From Pseudomonas taetrolens (lineage in GTDB: Bacteria; Pseudomonadota; Gammaproteobacteria; Pseudomonadales; Pseudomonadaceae), in NCBI RefSeq assembly GCF_900475285.1, contig NZ_LS483370.1:372001-436000 (forward strand): a stretch of DNA of 64,000 bases, given 5' to 3'. The notes under the pieces were generated by a model. It was not told the origin of the DNA and did no database searches. It saw nothing but the letters and a program-made list of their open reading frames with translations. Positions 7,231 to 15,787 of this stretch are shown here, one piece after another; the first letter of the stretch is position 1; the number at the start of each line of letters is the position of its first letter. The position numbers and the translations under genes are program-made.

Positions 7231-8334
7231 ATGACGTCGTTCAACTCCGGGGCCCAACCCCAGAACCGTGCGCCTCAATCCATCGGTTTTTTGCTGCTGG
7301 ACAATTTCACACTCATTTCCCTGGCGTCTGCGATAGAACCCTTGCGCATGGCCAATCAGCTGTCCGGCCGCGAGTTGTACCGATGGAGCACCCTCAGCGC
7401 GGATGGCAGCCAGGTCTGGGCCAGTGATGGCCTGCAAGTGACCCCCGATGCCAGCATGTACAAGGCTCCGGTGCTGGACATGGTGATTGTCTGTGGAGGT
7501 GTTGGCATTCAACGCACCGTCAACCGCGAACATGTGTCATGGCTGCAAAGCCAGGCGCGTCAGTCCCGTCGCTTGGGTGCAGTCTGTACCGGCAGTTGGG
7601 CGTTGGCCTACGCAGGTTTGCTCGACGGTTTTGATTGCAGCGTGCATTGGGAGTGTCTGGCCTCCATGCAGGAAGCCTTCCCGCGGGTATCCATGAGCAC
7701 ACGTCTGTTCACTCTGGATCGCAGCCGTTTCACCAGTTCGGGCGGCACCGCGCCGCTGGACATGATGCTGCACCTGATCAGCCGTGATCATGGTCGCGAG
7801 TTGTCGGCAGCCATTTCTGAGATGTTCGTCTATGAACGCATTCGTAACGAGCAGGATCACCAGCGGGTCCCCCTCAAGCACATGCTCGGTACTAACCAGC
7901 CTAAATTGCAGGAAATCGTTGCCTTGATGGAGGCCAACCTCGAAGAGCCCATCGACCTCGACGAACTGGCGGTGTACGTCGCGGTGTCACGACGTCAGCT
8001 GGAGCGGCTGTTTCAGAAATACTTGCACTGCTCACCGTCGCGCTACTACCTCAAGCTGCGACTGGTGCGGGCACGGCAATTGCTCAAGCAAACACCCATG
8101 TCGATCATTGAAGTGGCAGCGGTCTGCGGCTTTGTGTCGACCCCGCACTTTTCGAAGTGTTACCGCGAATACTTCGGCATCCCTCCACGGGATGAGCGCG
8201 TAGGTTCCAATACCGCACAGCAGACCACCCTGGTACCGATTCCGCAGTCGTTGCTAATGACCCCGTTGGCCGGGCCGATGTCTGCCTTGAACCAGGCACG
8301 CAACGAATCGACCTTTGCCAGTGTGAGGTTGTAG
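7231..8334 (+). CDS. gbdR: GbdR, AraC-family activator of glycine betaine catabolism
   Basis: 367 residues, the same length as in P. aeruginosa. The N-terminal half (about 15-195) is a DJ-1/PfpI (glutamine-amidotransferase-like) sensor domain, with GFLLLDNFTLISLASAIEPL and the CTGSWALAYAG turn. The C-terminal ~100 residues are a double helix-turn-helix AraC domain (LAVYVAVSRRQLERLFQKY, then IIEVAAVCGFVSTPHFSK). It responds to glycine betaine and dimethylglycine and activates choline uptake, gbcAB, dgcAB and related genes. GAGGAG lies 8 bp upstream of the start. It is preceded by a sigma-54-type promoter. CdhR at 12625 is a paralogue. Confidence 0.95.
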   Translation: MTSFNSGAQPQNRAPQSIGFLLLDNFTLISLASAIEPLRMANQLSGRELYRWSTLSADGSQVWASDGLQVTPDASMYKAPVLDMVIVCGGVGIQRTVNREHVSWLQSQARQSRRLGAVCTGSWALAYAGLLDGFDCSVHWECLASMQEAFPRVSMSTRLFTLDRSRFTSSGGTAPLDMMLHLISRDHGRELSAAISEMFVYERIRNEQDHQRVPLKHMLGTNQPKLQEIVALMEANLEEPIDLDELAVYVAVSRRQLERLFQKYLHCSPSRYYLKLRLVRARQLLKQTPMSIIEVAAVCGFVSTPHFSKCYREYFGIPPRDERVGSNTAQQTTLVPIPQSLLMTPLAGPMSALNQARNESTFASVRL

Positions 8335-8397
8335 AGCCTATCCCGTTGCCGGGTCACGGCACCATGCCGTGAGGCCCTCGGTGCAACAGCCCGGATG

Positions 8398-8482
8398 CGG
8401 TCGCAGCAACGGGTTTTGAAGGTCCTTCGACCCGTGTCGCAGCCTTCGGCAGCGGCTACGAAGGTGACCCGTAGCCGCGCTG
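8398..8482. repeat. REP-type element after gbdR
   Basis: It contains GTCGCAGCCTTCGGCAGCGG followed by CTACGA, and the inverted arm CCGTAGCCGCG. The same GTAGCNGCTGCCGNAGGCTGCGA family recurs at seven or more intergenic sites in this window. Confidence 0.6.
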
Positions 8483-8483
8483 T

Positions 8484-8741
8484 TCAGGCTGTTTTGCTCT
8501 GCTTGAATTGCGCCAGTCCGGGCAGCAGTTGCTGATCAATGGCCTGGCGCACGGCCGGCAGGATGGTCGCGCTGCCGGTGTAGAGTTTTTCGACCAGTCC
8601 CTTGAGCGCACGGGCATTGGTGTCATTCAATCCGCACACGGCGGCGGTGCAGGCTTGTTCTGCAGTGCCCGACACGTCAAAGCCCAGCGAGCGCAGCTGG
8701 CTCAACAGATCCTGCTCATCAACCAAATCCGCGTGCATCAT
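8484..8741 (-). CDS. Small conserved-looking protein of unknown function
   Basis: 85 residues from ATG 8741, which has AAGGA 8 bp upstream; a longer frame to 8843 has no such site. The protein is mostly helical and contains two cysteines (EQACTAAVCGLND), with no signal peptide or membrane segment. I do not recognise it. It sits between gbdR and the cdh genes, opposite to gbdR, in a stretch where P. aeruginosa carries other genes. Confidence 0.55.
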   Translation of the reverse strand: MMHADLVDEQDLLSQLRSLGFDVSGTAEQACTAAVCGLNDTNARALKGLVEKLYTGSATILPAVRQAIDQQLLPGLAQFKQSKTA

Positions 8742-8941
8742 GGTTTTTATCCTTTTTTCGAGGCGCGATTGAAATCTGATTCTGGTTGGCCTTGGGCAAG
8801 GGATCAAGCGAGGTTTTGCGTAATGTCCGGTTTGCCTAAACACAGGTCGTTTTCGGCTAAGTCAGTTTCAGCCGTGCTGGGCAAACTGGCCTCAGCAACA
8901 CGGTCGATGGTTTGGTCACCTCTCGGCATCACAACACGTTT

Positions 8942-8978
8942 AGCCCCGGATCTGTCACGGCAGGTTCGGGGCTTTTTT
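8942..8978 (+). terminator. Intrinsic terminator with no matching upstream gene
   Basis: AGCCCCG / CGGGGCT stem with a TTTTTT tract on the plus strand. The flanking genes are both on the minus strand, and the minus-strand reading has no T-tract. It therefore ends an unannotated plus-strand transcript arising in 8742-8940, or is a relic. Confidence 0.6.
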
Positions 8979-8983
8979 CATGT

Positions 8984-9460
8984 TCAGGCGGCCTTTGGCA
9001 AACCGATCACACGGCCGACATATGCCGGCCTGGGCAAAGTGCGTTGCTGGATTTCGATCGCTTGCAGCAGCGCCAGCGTGTGTTCGCTGAACGGCGCTGA
9101 ATGTGGCCCGGCGAGGTCGACGTGCAGCAGCATTTGTTCGTTGCCGGCGAGGGTCTGCTCATCACCGGCCAGGTGCAGGCTGTGATAGAGATGCAGGCGT
9201 TTTTTATCGTGGCCGATGAGTTGGGTGCGGACTTCAACCTGCGCGCCGAGCTTCACTTCGTGCAGGTAGTTCATGTGCAGCTCCAGGGTGAACAGCGAAT
9301 GACCGCTGGCCTCGCGGCTCTGGCTGTCCAGTCCCAGGCGGTCCATCAGGGCGTCGGTGGCATAGCTGAAAATCAGCAGGTAAAACGCATCCCGCAGATG
9401 CCCGTTGTAATCGACCCACTCTTCAAGGATCGGTGTGCTGTAGGTGTTGAGTGCGGACAT
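8984..9460 (-). CDS. cdhB: Betainyl-CoA thioesterase (hotdog fold)
   Basis: 158 residues from ATG 9460, which has GAGG 6 bp upstream; the upstream ATG at 9502 overlaps cdhA and is not preferred. Small hotdog-fold acyl-CoA thioesterase with the 4-hydroxybenzoyl-CoA-thioesterase signature EEWVDYNGHLRDAFYLLIF, where the Asp is catalytic. In carnitine catabolism it hydrolyses betainyl-CoA, made by CdhC, to glycine betaine. It starts 19 bp after cdhA ends, on the same strand, so the two are co-transcribed. Assignment follows the P. aeruginosa cdhABC work. Confidence 0.88.
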   Translation of the reverse strand: MSALNTYSTPILEEWVDYNGHLRDAFYLLIFSYATDALMDRLGLDSQSREASGHSLFTLELHMNYLHEVKLGAQVEVRTQLIGHDKKRLHLYHSLHLAGDEQTLAGNEQMLLHVDLAGPHSAPFSEHTLALLQAIEIQQRTLPRPAYVGRVIGLPKAA

Positions 9461-9479
9461 GGTGAACCTCGGTGTTCGA

Positions 9480-10445
9480 TCAGTCGTGAAGGGCGATGCC
9501 ATGTTTGAGTTTGGTGGCGTTTATGGCCTCCATGACGGCCAACAGGCAATCATCACGATAGCTTTCCAGCGCGGCAATGCTATGGCTGCCCAATTGTTCA
9601 CAGGTGCCTTCCACTACGTCATCAACCAGTTTTTCGGTCAGCTCGGGGGCGGTCAGATACGTCCAGGGCAGTTGCAGGGCCGGGCCGAACTGGTTCATGA
9701 AATGACGCATGCCCGCATCCCCGCCTGCCAGGGTGTAGGTCATGAAGGTGCCCATGAACGACCAACGCAACCCGGCACCAAAGCGGATCGCATCATCGAT
9801 CTCACCGGTGGTGGCCACGCCGTCATTGACCAGGTGCAAGGCTTCTCGCCACAACGCCTCGAGCAAACGATCGGCGATAAACCCAGGCACTTCCTTGCGC
9901 ACATGCAGCGGGCGCATGCCCAGGGACTGATAGACCTGGATCGCCGCCTGAATCGCCTCGGGCGCGGTTTTTTGACCGCCGACGACTTCGACCAGTGGCA
10001 GCAAATACACCGGGTTGAACGGGTGACCGACAATGCAGCGCTCAGGATGCGTGGCAGTTTCATAGAACTCGCTGGGTAGTAGCCCTGAGGTGCTGGACGC
10101 AATCAGGGCCCGGGGCTTGGCCGCAGCACTGATCTGGCTGTGCAGCGTGAGCTTGAGATCGAGTCGTTCCGGAGCGCTTTCCTGAATGAAATCGGCATCG
10201 CGGACGCATTCTTCAATGGTGCTGACAAAACGCAGCCGGGTCTGTGAGGCGCCTTGGCTCAGACCGCTTTTCTCCAGTGCCGGCCAGGCCTTGGCCACAC
10301 GCTTGCGCAACGCAGTCTCGGCTCCCGGAGCAGGGTCCCAGGCCACCACATCCAGCCCATGGGCCAGTGCGCGGGCGATCCAGCCGCTGCCGATAACACC
10401 GCTGCCAAGCGCGGCAAAGGTTTTGATGTGGGTGATGAACGTCAT
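9480..10445 (-). CDS. cdhA: L-carnitine dehydrogenase
   Basis: 321 residues of the 3-hydroxyacyl-CoA-dehydrogenase-like family. The NAD-binding Rossmann motif is GSGVIGSGW (residues 14-22), and the family block [20 protein letters not shown] lies mid-protein. It oxidises L-carnitine to 3-dehydrocarnitine with NAD. CAGGA lies upstream of the ATG. It lies between cdhC and cdhB, on the same strand. The 107-bp gap to cdhC holds CCCCTCACCCTGGC repeat sequence similar to that at 21793-21836. Confidence 0.93.
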   Translation of the reverse strand: MTFITHIKTFAALGSGVIGSGWIARALAHGLDVVAWDPAPGAETALRKRVAKAWPALEKSGLSQGASQTRLRFVSTIEECVRDADFIQESAPERLDLKLTLHSQISAAAKPRALIASSTSGLLPSEFYETATHPERCIVGHPFNPVYLLPLVEVVGGQKTAPEAIQAAIQVYQSLGMRPLHVRKEVPGFIADRLLEALWREALHLVNDGVATTGEIDDAIRFGAGLRWSFMGTFMTYTLAGGDAGMRHFMNQFGPALQLPWTYLTAPELTEKLVDDVVEGTCEQLGSHSIAALESYRDDCLLAVMEAINATKLKHGIALHD

Positions 10446-10552
10446 GGGAAAGTCCTGAATAAAAGGGGGTAAACATCAAATGCCCCCTCACCCTGGCCTG
10501 CGGGTTCAACAACACCGCGAGTCAGCCAGGACAGAGGGCAAGGCGGGGTGCA

Positions 10553-11440
10553 TCAGCGGCGTTCTTTAAGGCCCATCTTTACCCGCCCTTCGGCCGGGGT
10601 GAGTACGCGTGAGCCGAGGCGGCTGAGGATCTCGGTGGCGCGCTCGACCAGTTGACCGTTCGTGGCCAATACACCACGGTCCAGCCACAGATTGTCTTCC
10701 AGCCCGACCCGCACGTTGCCGCCCAGCAGTACCGCCTGTGCTGCCATTGGCATTTGCATGCGACCAATGCCAAACCCGGCCCACACCGCATTGGCCGGCA
10801 GGTTGTCGACCATGGCCTTCATGCTGGTGGTGTCTGCCGGCGCCCCCCACGGAATGCCCAGGCACAGCTGGAACAGTGGATCGTCGAGCAGGCCTTCCTT
10901 GATCATTTGTTTGGCAAACCAGAGGTGGCCGGTGTCGAATATTTCCAGCTCGGCTTTTACCCCCAGCTCCTGGATACGCCTGGCGCCAGCGCGCAGTTGC
11001 GCTGGCGTAGACACATAAATGGTGTCGCCGTCGCCAAAGTTCAGGGTGCCGCAATCCAGGGTGCAGATTTCAGGCAGCAACGCTTCGACATGCGCCAGAC
11101 GGGTCAGCGGCCCGACCAGGTCGGTGTTGGGACCAAACTCCATCGGGTTTTCGCCAGGGCCAATGTGCAAGTCGCCGCCCATGCCGGCTGTGAGGTTGAC
11201 GATGATGTCGATGTCGGCCTCGCGGATACGCTCCATCAGTTCCCGGTACAGCGCCACATCACGGCTGAACTGACCGGTTTTTGGATCGCGTACGTGGCAA
11301 TGCACCACCGTGGCCCCGGCTTTGGCGGCCTCCACGGCGGCGTCGGCAATTTGCTTGGGGGTGATCGGCACCAAGTGGCTGCGGCCAGAGGTGTCGCCGG
11401 CACCGGTGAGTGCACAGGTGATGATGACGTCGTGGTTCAT
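10553..11440 (-). CDS. cdhC: Dehydrocarnitine cleavage enzyme, beta-keto acid cleavage (BKACE) family
   Basis: 295 residues. TIM-barrel BKACE (DUF849) enzyme with the zinc-binding motif VVHCHVRDP (H47 and H49) and [17 protein letters not shown] for substrate binding. It condenses 3-dehydrocarnitine with acetyl-CoA to give acetoacetate and betainyl-CoA. AAGGA lies upstream of the ATG. It lies between caiX and cdhA in the carnitine operon, 74 bp after caiX. Confidence 0.93.
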   Translation of the reverse strand: MNHDVIITCALTGAGDTSGRSHLVPITPKQIADAAVEAAKAGATVVHCHVRDPKTGQFSRDVALYRELMERIREADIDIIVNLTAGMGGDLHIGPGENPMEFGPNTDLVGPLTRLAHVEALLPEICTLDCGTLNFGDGDTIYVSTPAQLRAGARRIQELGVKAELEIFDTGHLWFAKQMIKEGLLDDPLFQLCLGIPWGAPADTTSMKAMVDNLPANAVWAGFGIGRMQMPMAAQAVLLGGNVRVGLEDNLWLDRGVLATNGQLVERATEILSRLGSRVLTPAEGRVKMGLKERR

Positions 11441-11514
11441 GAGGCATTTTCCTTAGCGCGTAGAGCGCCACTGCGCGGCCCTTGCGGGCGGCGGCATGTG
11501 GGCTCGGTACTGGA

Positions 11515-12459
11515 TTATTGAGTGCTGAGTTTCAGGTGTTCTGCGGCCGGTTTGCCATCCACTGTGGTGACACCTTCGAGCCAGCGCTGCTGGTCTTGAG
11601 GATGATCCTTGAGCCACTGGCGGGCTGAGGCTTGAGCGTCCTTGTGATCCAGCAGCGGCTGCATCATGCGGCTCTCGTCTTCGGCACTGAACGTCAGGTT
11701 GCTCAGCAAACGGCTGACATTCGGGCAACGGCTGGCGTAGTCCGGCATGGTGACGGTCCAGACCGAGGCCTGGCCTTCGTTCGGGCCCAATGCATCTTCG
11801 CTGCCGCTGAGGTAGGTCATGTCTTGCTGGATATTCATCGGGTGCGGTGCCCAGCCAAAAAACACGATGGGTTCGTTGCGTTTGACCGCGCGGGCGACGG
11901 CCGAGAGCATCCCGGCTTCGCTGGACTCCACCAATTGGAACTTGCCCAGGCCGAACCGGTTTTCATCAATCATCGCCGTGATCTTGGTATTGGCCCCTGA
12001 GCCCGGCTCGATGCCGTAGATCTTGCCGCCCAGCTCTTTCTCGAACCTGGCGATGTCAGCAAAGGTTTTCAGGCCCTTGTCGGCCAGATACGTTGGCACG
12101 GCGAGCGTGGCCTTGGCATCTTTGAGGCTGGGCTCGGGCAGCACTGTGATTTGCTTGGCAGCCAAAAAGGGGGCGATGCTCCCGTTCATGGTTGGATTCC
12201 AGTAGCCCAGGAACAGGTCCAGCCGGTTATCGCGCATCCCGGCAAAAATGATTTGCTGAGAGGCGCTGGTTTGTTTGGTTTTATAGCCGAGACCGTCGAG
12301 CAGGGTTTGCGCCATGGCGCTGGTGGCGATCACATCGGTCCAGTTGACGACACCCATGCGCACGTTTTTGCAGGATGCATCTTCTGCGGCGAATACGTGG
12401 GGGCTGAGTAACGGCGTGGCGCTGAGTGCTAACAGGCAACAGCTGATCAGTCGCTTCAT
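11515..12459 (-). CDS. caiX: Carnitine-binding periplasmic protein
   Basis: 314 residues with a Sec signal peptide (MKRLISCCLLALSATPLLSP, cleavage near HVFAAED). It is a paralogue of CbcX with conserved box tryptophans W40 (NWTD), W87 (GYWNPT) and W203 (GWAPHPMN). The tyrosine of CbcX (Y114) is replaced by threonine (KATLAVP), which can explain acceptance of the bulkier carnitine. In P. aeruginosa CaiX delivers carnitine to the shared CbcWV permease, and no separate permease is encoded here either. It is the first gene of the caiX-cdhC-cdhA-cdhB group, divergent from cdhR. Confidence 0.92.
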   Translation of the reverse strand: MKRLISCCLLALSATPLLSPHVFAAEDASCKNVRMGVVNWTDVIATSAMAQTLLDGLGYKTKQTSASQQIIFAGMRDNRLDLFLGYWNPTMNGSIAPFLAAKQITVLPEPSLKDAKATLAVPTYLADKGLKTFADIARFEKELGGKIYGIEPGSGANTKITAMIDENRFGLGKFQLVESSEAGMLSAVARAVKRNEPIVFFGWAPHPMNIQQDMTYLSGSEDALGPNEGQASVWTVTMPDYASRCPNVSRLLSNLTFSAEDESRMMQPLLDHKDAQASARQWLKDHPQDQQRWLEGVTTVDGKPAAEHLKLSTQ

Positions 12460-12553
12460 GGGGAGGCCTCGGCAGGTTGTTATTGGGGATCCGGCGTCTT
12501 TGTGCGCCGTGATGCCAAGGTACGCAGGCCGCGTACCTTATAACCGCACTGGG

Positions 12554-12580
12554 GCGACCGGCTTTTGCACTGCAGCGACC
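12554..12580. promoter_or_regulatory. 21-bp-phased direct repeat between caiX and cdhR
   Basis: GCGACC starts at 12554 and at 12575, exactly 21 bp apart; read towards caiX this is GGTCGC twice. A third, weaker copy (GCGACT) at 12599 is out of phase. The layout suits an AraC-family regulator; CdhR is the natural candidate. Confidence 0.45.
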
Positions 12581-12624
12581 CGAGTGTGTTTCAATCCAGC
12601 GACTCTGAATCTGCGAGCACTGCC

Positions 12625-13563
12625 ATGCCCCAGGATTTTTACTTTCTGTTAATGCCCGGTTTTTCGTCATTGGGCTTTATTTCTGCGATAGAACCTCTGC
12701 GCGTGGCCAACCGTTTTCGCGGTGAGCTGTACCGTTGGCACGTGCTCAGTTGCGACGGGGGGGCCGTGTTGGCAAGCAATGGCATGTCCGTGAATGCCGA
12801 GGCGGGGCTGGAGGTGCTGAAAGCCGGCGCGACGCTGTTGGTGGTGGCCGGCTTCGACCCGCTGGCCCATGTGACTCCCGCCTTGAAGCACTGGTTGCGA
12901 CGCCTGGGCAATGAGGGCGTGACGCTCGGTGGTATCGACACGGGCAGCTTTGTGCTGGCGCAGGCGGGTGTACTCGACGGCCATCGACTGACCCTGCACT
13001 GGGAAGCGCTGGAGGCGTTCAAGGAGTCCTTCCCACAGTTGCAGGTGACCCAGGAACTGTTCGAGATTGATCGCCAGCGCATTACCTGTGCGGGTGGCAC
13101 GGCGTCGATCGACTTGATGCTGGACCTGATCGCCCAGGCTTGCGGTCCCGAACTGGCGATACAAGTCTCCGAGCAATTCGTGCTGGGGCGTATCCGCCCG
13201 CGTAAAGACCACCAGCGCATGCAAGTTGCCACGCGCTACGGGACTCACAACAAGAAGCTGGTGCAGGTGATCGGAGAGATGGAGCAACACACCGAGCCGC
13301 CACTGAGCACCTCGCAATTGGCACAGGGCATCAGTGTTACTCGGCGTCAGCTGGAGCGGCTGTTCCGCCTGCACCTTAACGACACACCACGCAACTTTTA
13401 CCTCGGTCTGCGCCTGGAAAAAGCCCGTCAGCTGTTACGTCAGACCGACATGAGTGTGCTCGACATCAGTATTGCCTGTGGCTTCGAGTCCCCGTCCTAC
13501 TTCACTCGCAGTTACCGCGCACGGTTTGACTGCGCGCCAAGCCAGGACCGGGTACCAGGCTAG
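12625..13563 (+). CDS. cdhR: CdhR, AraC-family regulator of carnitine catabolism
   Basis: 312 residues from ATG 12625 (MPQDFYFLLMPGFSSLGF). An ATG at 12565 in the same frame would add 20 residues unlike the family. The N-terminal DJ-1/PfpI-like sensor (GIDTGSFVLAQAGVL) is followed by a C-terminal double HTH (ISVTRRQLERLFRLH, then VLDISIACGFESPSYFTRSY). It activates caiX-cdhCAB in response to carnitine in P. aeruginosa. It is a paralogue of GbdR. The start lies in the intergenic region that carries the 21-bp direct repeat. Confidence 0.93.
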   Translation: MPQDFYFLLMPGFSSLGFISAIEPLRVANRFRGELYRWHVLSCDGGAVLASNGMSVNAEAGLEVLKAGATLLVVAGFDPLAHVTPALKHWLRRLGNEGVTLGGIDTGSFVLAQAGVLDGHRLTLHWEALEAFKESFPQLQVTQELFEIDRQRITCAGGTASIDLMLDLIAQACGPELAIQVSEQFVLGRIRPRKDHQRMQVATRYGTHNKKLVQVIGEMEQHTEPPLSTSQLAQGISVTRRQLERLFRLHLNDTPRNFYLGLRLEKARQLLRQTDMSVLDISIACGFESPSYFTRSYRARFDCAPSQDRVPG

Positions 13564-13569
13564 CAGTGG

Positions 13570-13986
13570 TTATTTTTTGAGCAGTGCCGCACAGGCTGCC
13601 TTGAACGCCTCATGCTGATACTTGTTCAATGAGGCCGGGAGGTCGAACGCGTGTTTTTTGAACTGGGCGTTGAGGGTTTGCGGCGACAGTAATTGCACCT
13701 CGCAGTCATCCAGCAACTGGAGAATGCCCTCAATCTTGAAGGTTGTCGGACCGCCGGCGAATTCGCCTTTTTTGCTGCGCTTTTTGATCGCAATGCGGGT
13801 GATGGCATTGGCCTTCACGAACGCTGCGAGGGCGGCGGCGAAGGCTTTGACGCTGGCAGCGTCTTCATCGTCGTCGAGGGCGATTTTCTTGGTGGCGATG
13901 GCCAGATGCTCAAGGCCGTCTGCGCCTTGGGTGGCCAGGGCGAAGATGGCTTCGCTGCCTTTGATTTCGATACCGCAAATAGTCAT
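13570..13986 (-). CDS. DUF3010 family protein
   Basis: 138 residues from ATG 13986 (MTICGIEIKGSEAIFAL), preceded by CAGGA; eight extra upstream residues are possible but unlikely. Small cytoplasmic protein whose N-terminus matches the DUF3010 family. The fold of that family recalls RNase-H-like proteins, but no activity is established. The gene is convergent with cdhR, with only 6 bp between the stops. Confidence 0.8.
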   Translation of the reverse strand: MTICGIEIKGSEAIFALATQGADGLEHLAIATKKIALDDDEDAASVKAFAAALAAFVKANAITRIAIKKRSKKGEFAGGPTTFKIEGILQLLDDCEVQLLSPQTLNAQFKKHAFDLPASLNKYQHEAFKAACAALLKK

Positions 13987-14022
13987 AAAAATCCTGGAAA
14001 TGCAGCTCACTGGGAGCGGGGG

Positions 14023-14424
14023 TTATTCCTGGCCGATGGACTCCAGGAATTCCGAACGGTCGTCGCTGACGCGTGCGATGCAGTCATTTTGGGCGATGGA
14101 GAATGCCTGGGTGCCAGCCGTGTTCGGGAACACCACAATCGCGCAATCGGCATCACGCTGGTGCAGCCACAACGCCTGAGCCGTTTTGATTTTGCTGGTG
14201 ATGTTATTGAGCTGGGTCGGATTTTCGCCGTACAGCTGAGTCATACGGGCTTGCAGGGATTGGTAATTCTCGGTCAGCAATTGCTCGGCAGCACTTCTGC
14301 TGTACTCCGAACACGCCAGGGTTTGCTTGTCGTTTTCTACCGCATCACACGGGTTGTAATCGCCATCATCGGCTGCGTGGACGCCACTGGAGATCAACGC
14401 CAGGGCCAGGAGAATCGATTTCAT
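14023..14424 (-). CDS. LprI-like (DUF1311) secreted protein
   Basis: 133 residues with a Sec signal peptide (MKSILLALALISSGVHAA). The mature part has four cysteines (NPCDAV, TLACSEY, DADCAIV, NDCIARV), an arrangement typical of DUF1311/LprI lysozyme-inhibitor-like proteins with two disulfides. It probably acts in the periplasm. It lies 36 bp upstream of the DUF3010 gene on the same strand and may be co-transcribed with it. The substrate or target enzyme cannot be told from sequence. Confidence 0.8.
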   Translation of the reverse strand: MKSILLALALISSGVHAADDGDYNPCDAVENDKQTLACSEYSRSAAEQLLTENYQSLQARMTQLYGENPTQLNNITSKIKTAQALWLHQRDADCAIVVFPNTAGTQAFSIAQNDCIARVSDDRSEFLESIGQE

Positions 14425-14526
14425 TGCGGCTTCCTAATCCATAGAAGTGAGGGATTCTGGCTTAAGCATCGGCCAAAGAACAGCCACGCAGCATAGGCCA
14501 TTACCAGGCGCATGCCTGCATTGTCG

Positions 14527-14563
14527 TGGATTGACGCTTTCGGCAATTGCGCTGTCGCTTTTG
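14527..14563. promoter_or_regulatory. 21-bp-phased direct repeat upstream of the dimethylglycine operon
   Basis: TGGATTGACGCTTTCG (14527) and TGCGCTGTCGCTTTTG (14548) match at 11 of 16 positions at exactly 21-bp offset, with core TG(A/T)CGCTTT. It ends 89 bp before the first gene of the operon. It is a candidate GbdR operator. Confidence 0.45.
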
Positions 14564-14652
14564 CACCCGGCTGTTTTTAACCCCAAGCCTATGCTGGCCC
14601 CAAAGCGCCGGCAGACGATTCGGCGCAGCCATCGCCAATAAGGGGACGCCTG

Positions 14653-15630
14653 ATGAGCCCAGCCGAATTGCACGCCGACAGCATCGTTATCGACGGGCTG
14701 ATCATTGCCAAATGGAACCGTGAACTGTTTGAAGACATGCGCAAAGGCGGCCTGACCGCAGCCAATTGCACGGTGTCGGTATGGGAAGGTTTTCAGGCCA
14801 CCATTAATAATATCGTTGCCAGCCAGACCCTGATCCGCGACAACAGCGACCTGGTGATTGCGGTCAAGAACACCGCTGACATTCGTCGGGCCAAGGAACA
14901 GGGCAAAACCGGGATCATTTTCGGTTTTCAGAATGCCCATGCCTTCGAAGACCAGTTGGGTTATATCGAGATCTTCAAGCAGCTGGGCGTGGGCGTGGTA
15001 CAGATGTGCTACAACACGCAGAATCTGGTGGGTACCGGCTGCTACGAACGTGACGGCGGGCTCTCCGGGTTTGGCCGCGAAGTCGTGGCCGAAATGAACC
15101 GCGTCGGGATCATGTGCGACCTGTCCCACGTGGGTTCAAAAACCTCGGAAGAGGTGATCCTCGAATCGAAAAAACCGGTCTGCTATTCGCATTGCCTGCC
15201 GTCCGGCCTCAAAGAACACCCGCGCAACAAATCCGACGCTGAGCTCAAATTCATTGCCGACCACGGCGGTTTTGTCGGCGTGACCATGTTCGCGCCGTTT
15301 CTGGCCAAGGGCATCGACTCCACCATCGATGACTACGCCGAAGCCATCGAATACACCATGAACATTGTGGGTGAAGATGCCATTGGTATCGGCACTGATT
15401 TCACTCAGGGCCATGGCCAGGACTTTTTCGAAATGCTGACCCATGACAAGGGTTATGCCCGCCGTCTGACCAGCTTCGGCAAGATCATCAACCCGCTGGG
15501 CATCCGCACCGTGGGCGAGTTCCCCAACCTCACCGAAACCCTGCTCAAGCGCGGCCACCCCGAGCGTGTGGTGCGCAAGATCATGGGCGAAAACTGGGTC
15601 AACGTCCTCAAGGATGTTTGGGGCGAGTAA
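14653..15630 (+). CDS. M19-type (renal) dipeptidase-like protein of the dimethylglycine locus
   Basis: 325 residues, homologue of PA5396. Membrane-dipeptidase (peptidase M19) TIM barrel: the distal metal motifs are present (IMCDLSHVG and VCYSHCLPS, then KEHPRNKSD), and GIGTDFTQG resembles the C-terminal GSDFDG signature. The usual first zinc motif HxD near the N-terminus (DGHND in the family) is replaced by DGLIIAKWN, so the metal site is altered and peptidase activity is doubtful. It is the first gene of a group with DUF5943, dgcA, dgcB and ETF genes, which suggests a role linked to dimethylglycine use. Confidence 0.85.
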   Translation: MSPAELHADSIVIDGLIIAKWNRELFEDMRKGGLTAANCTVSVWEGFQATINNIVASQTLIRDNSDLVIAVKNTADIRRAKEQGKTGIIFGFQNAHAFEDQLGYIEIFKQLGVGVVQMCYNTQNLVGTGCYERDGGLSGFGREVVAEMNRVGIMCDLSHVGSKTSEEVILESKKPVCYSHCLPSGLKEHPRNKSDAELKFIADHGGFVGVTMFAPFLAKGIDSTIDDYAEAIEYTMNIVGEDAIGIGTDFTQGHGQDFFEMLTHDKGYARRLTSFGKIINPLGIRTVGEFPNLTETLLKRGHPERVVRKIMGENWVNVLKDVWGE

Positions 15631-15652
15631 GCCACCGCTAAATAAAAAAACC

Positions 15653-15757
15653 GTAGCAGCTGCCGAGGAACGAGGCGGCGTTGGGCCGCGAAGCGGCCCC
15701 AGAGGGCTGTCCTGCAGACACGCGACGCAGCCTCGCTAAAGCTCGACAGCTGCTACG
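15653..15757. repeat. REP-type inverted repeat within the dgc operon
   Basis: Outer arms GTAGCAGCTG and CAGCTGCTAC flank internal GC-rich hairpins (GGCCGCGAAGCGGCC). It lies between the dipeptidase and DUF5943 genes and belongs to the GTAGC(C/A)GCTGCCG family seen elsewhere in the window. Confidence 0.65.
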
Positions 15758-15787
15758 ACATAACGATTTTTTTTGGAGTTTTGTTTC

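Noticed and set aside
8508..9185. A plus-strand open frame running through the orphan terminator.
   Set aside because: It has no stop before the terminator stem and overlaps two minus-strand genes; its product resembles nothing.
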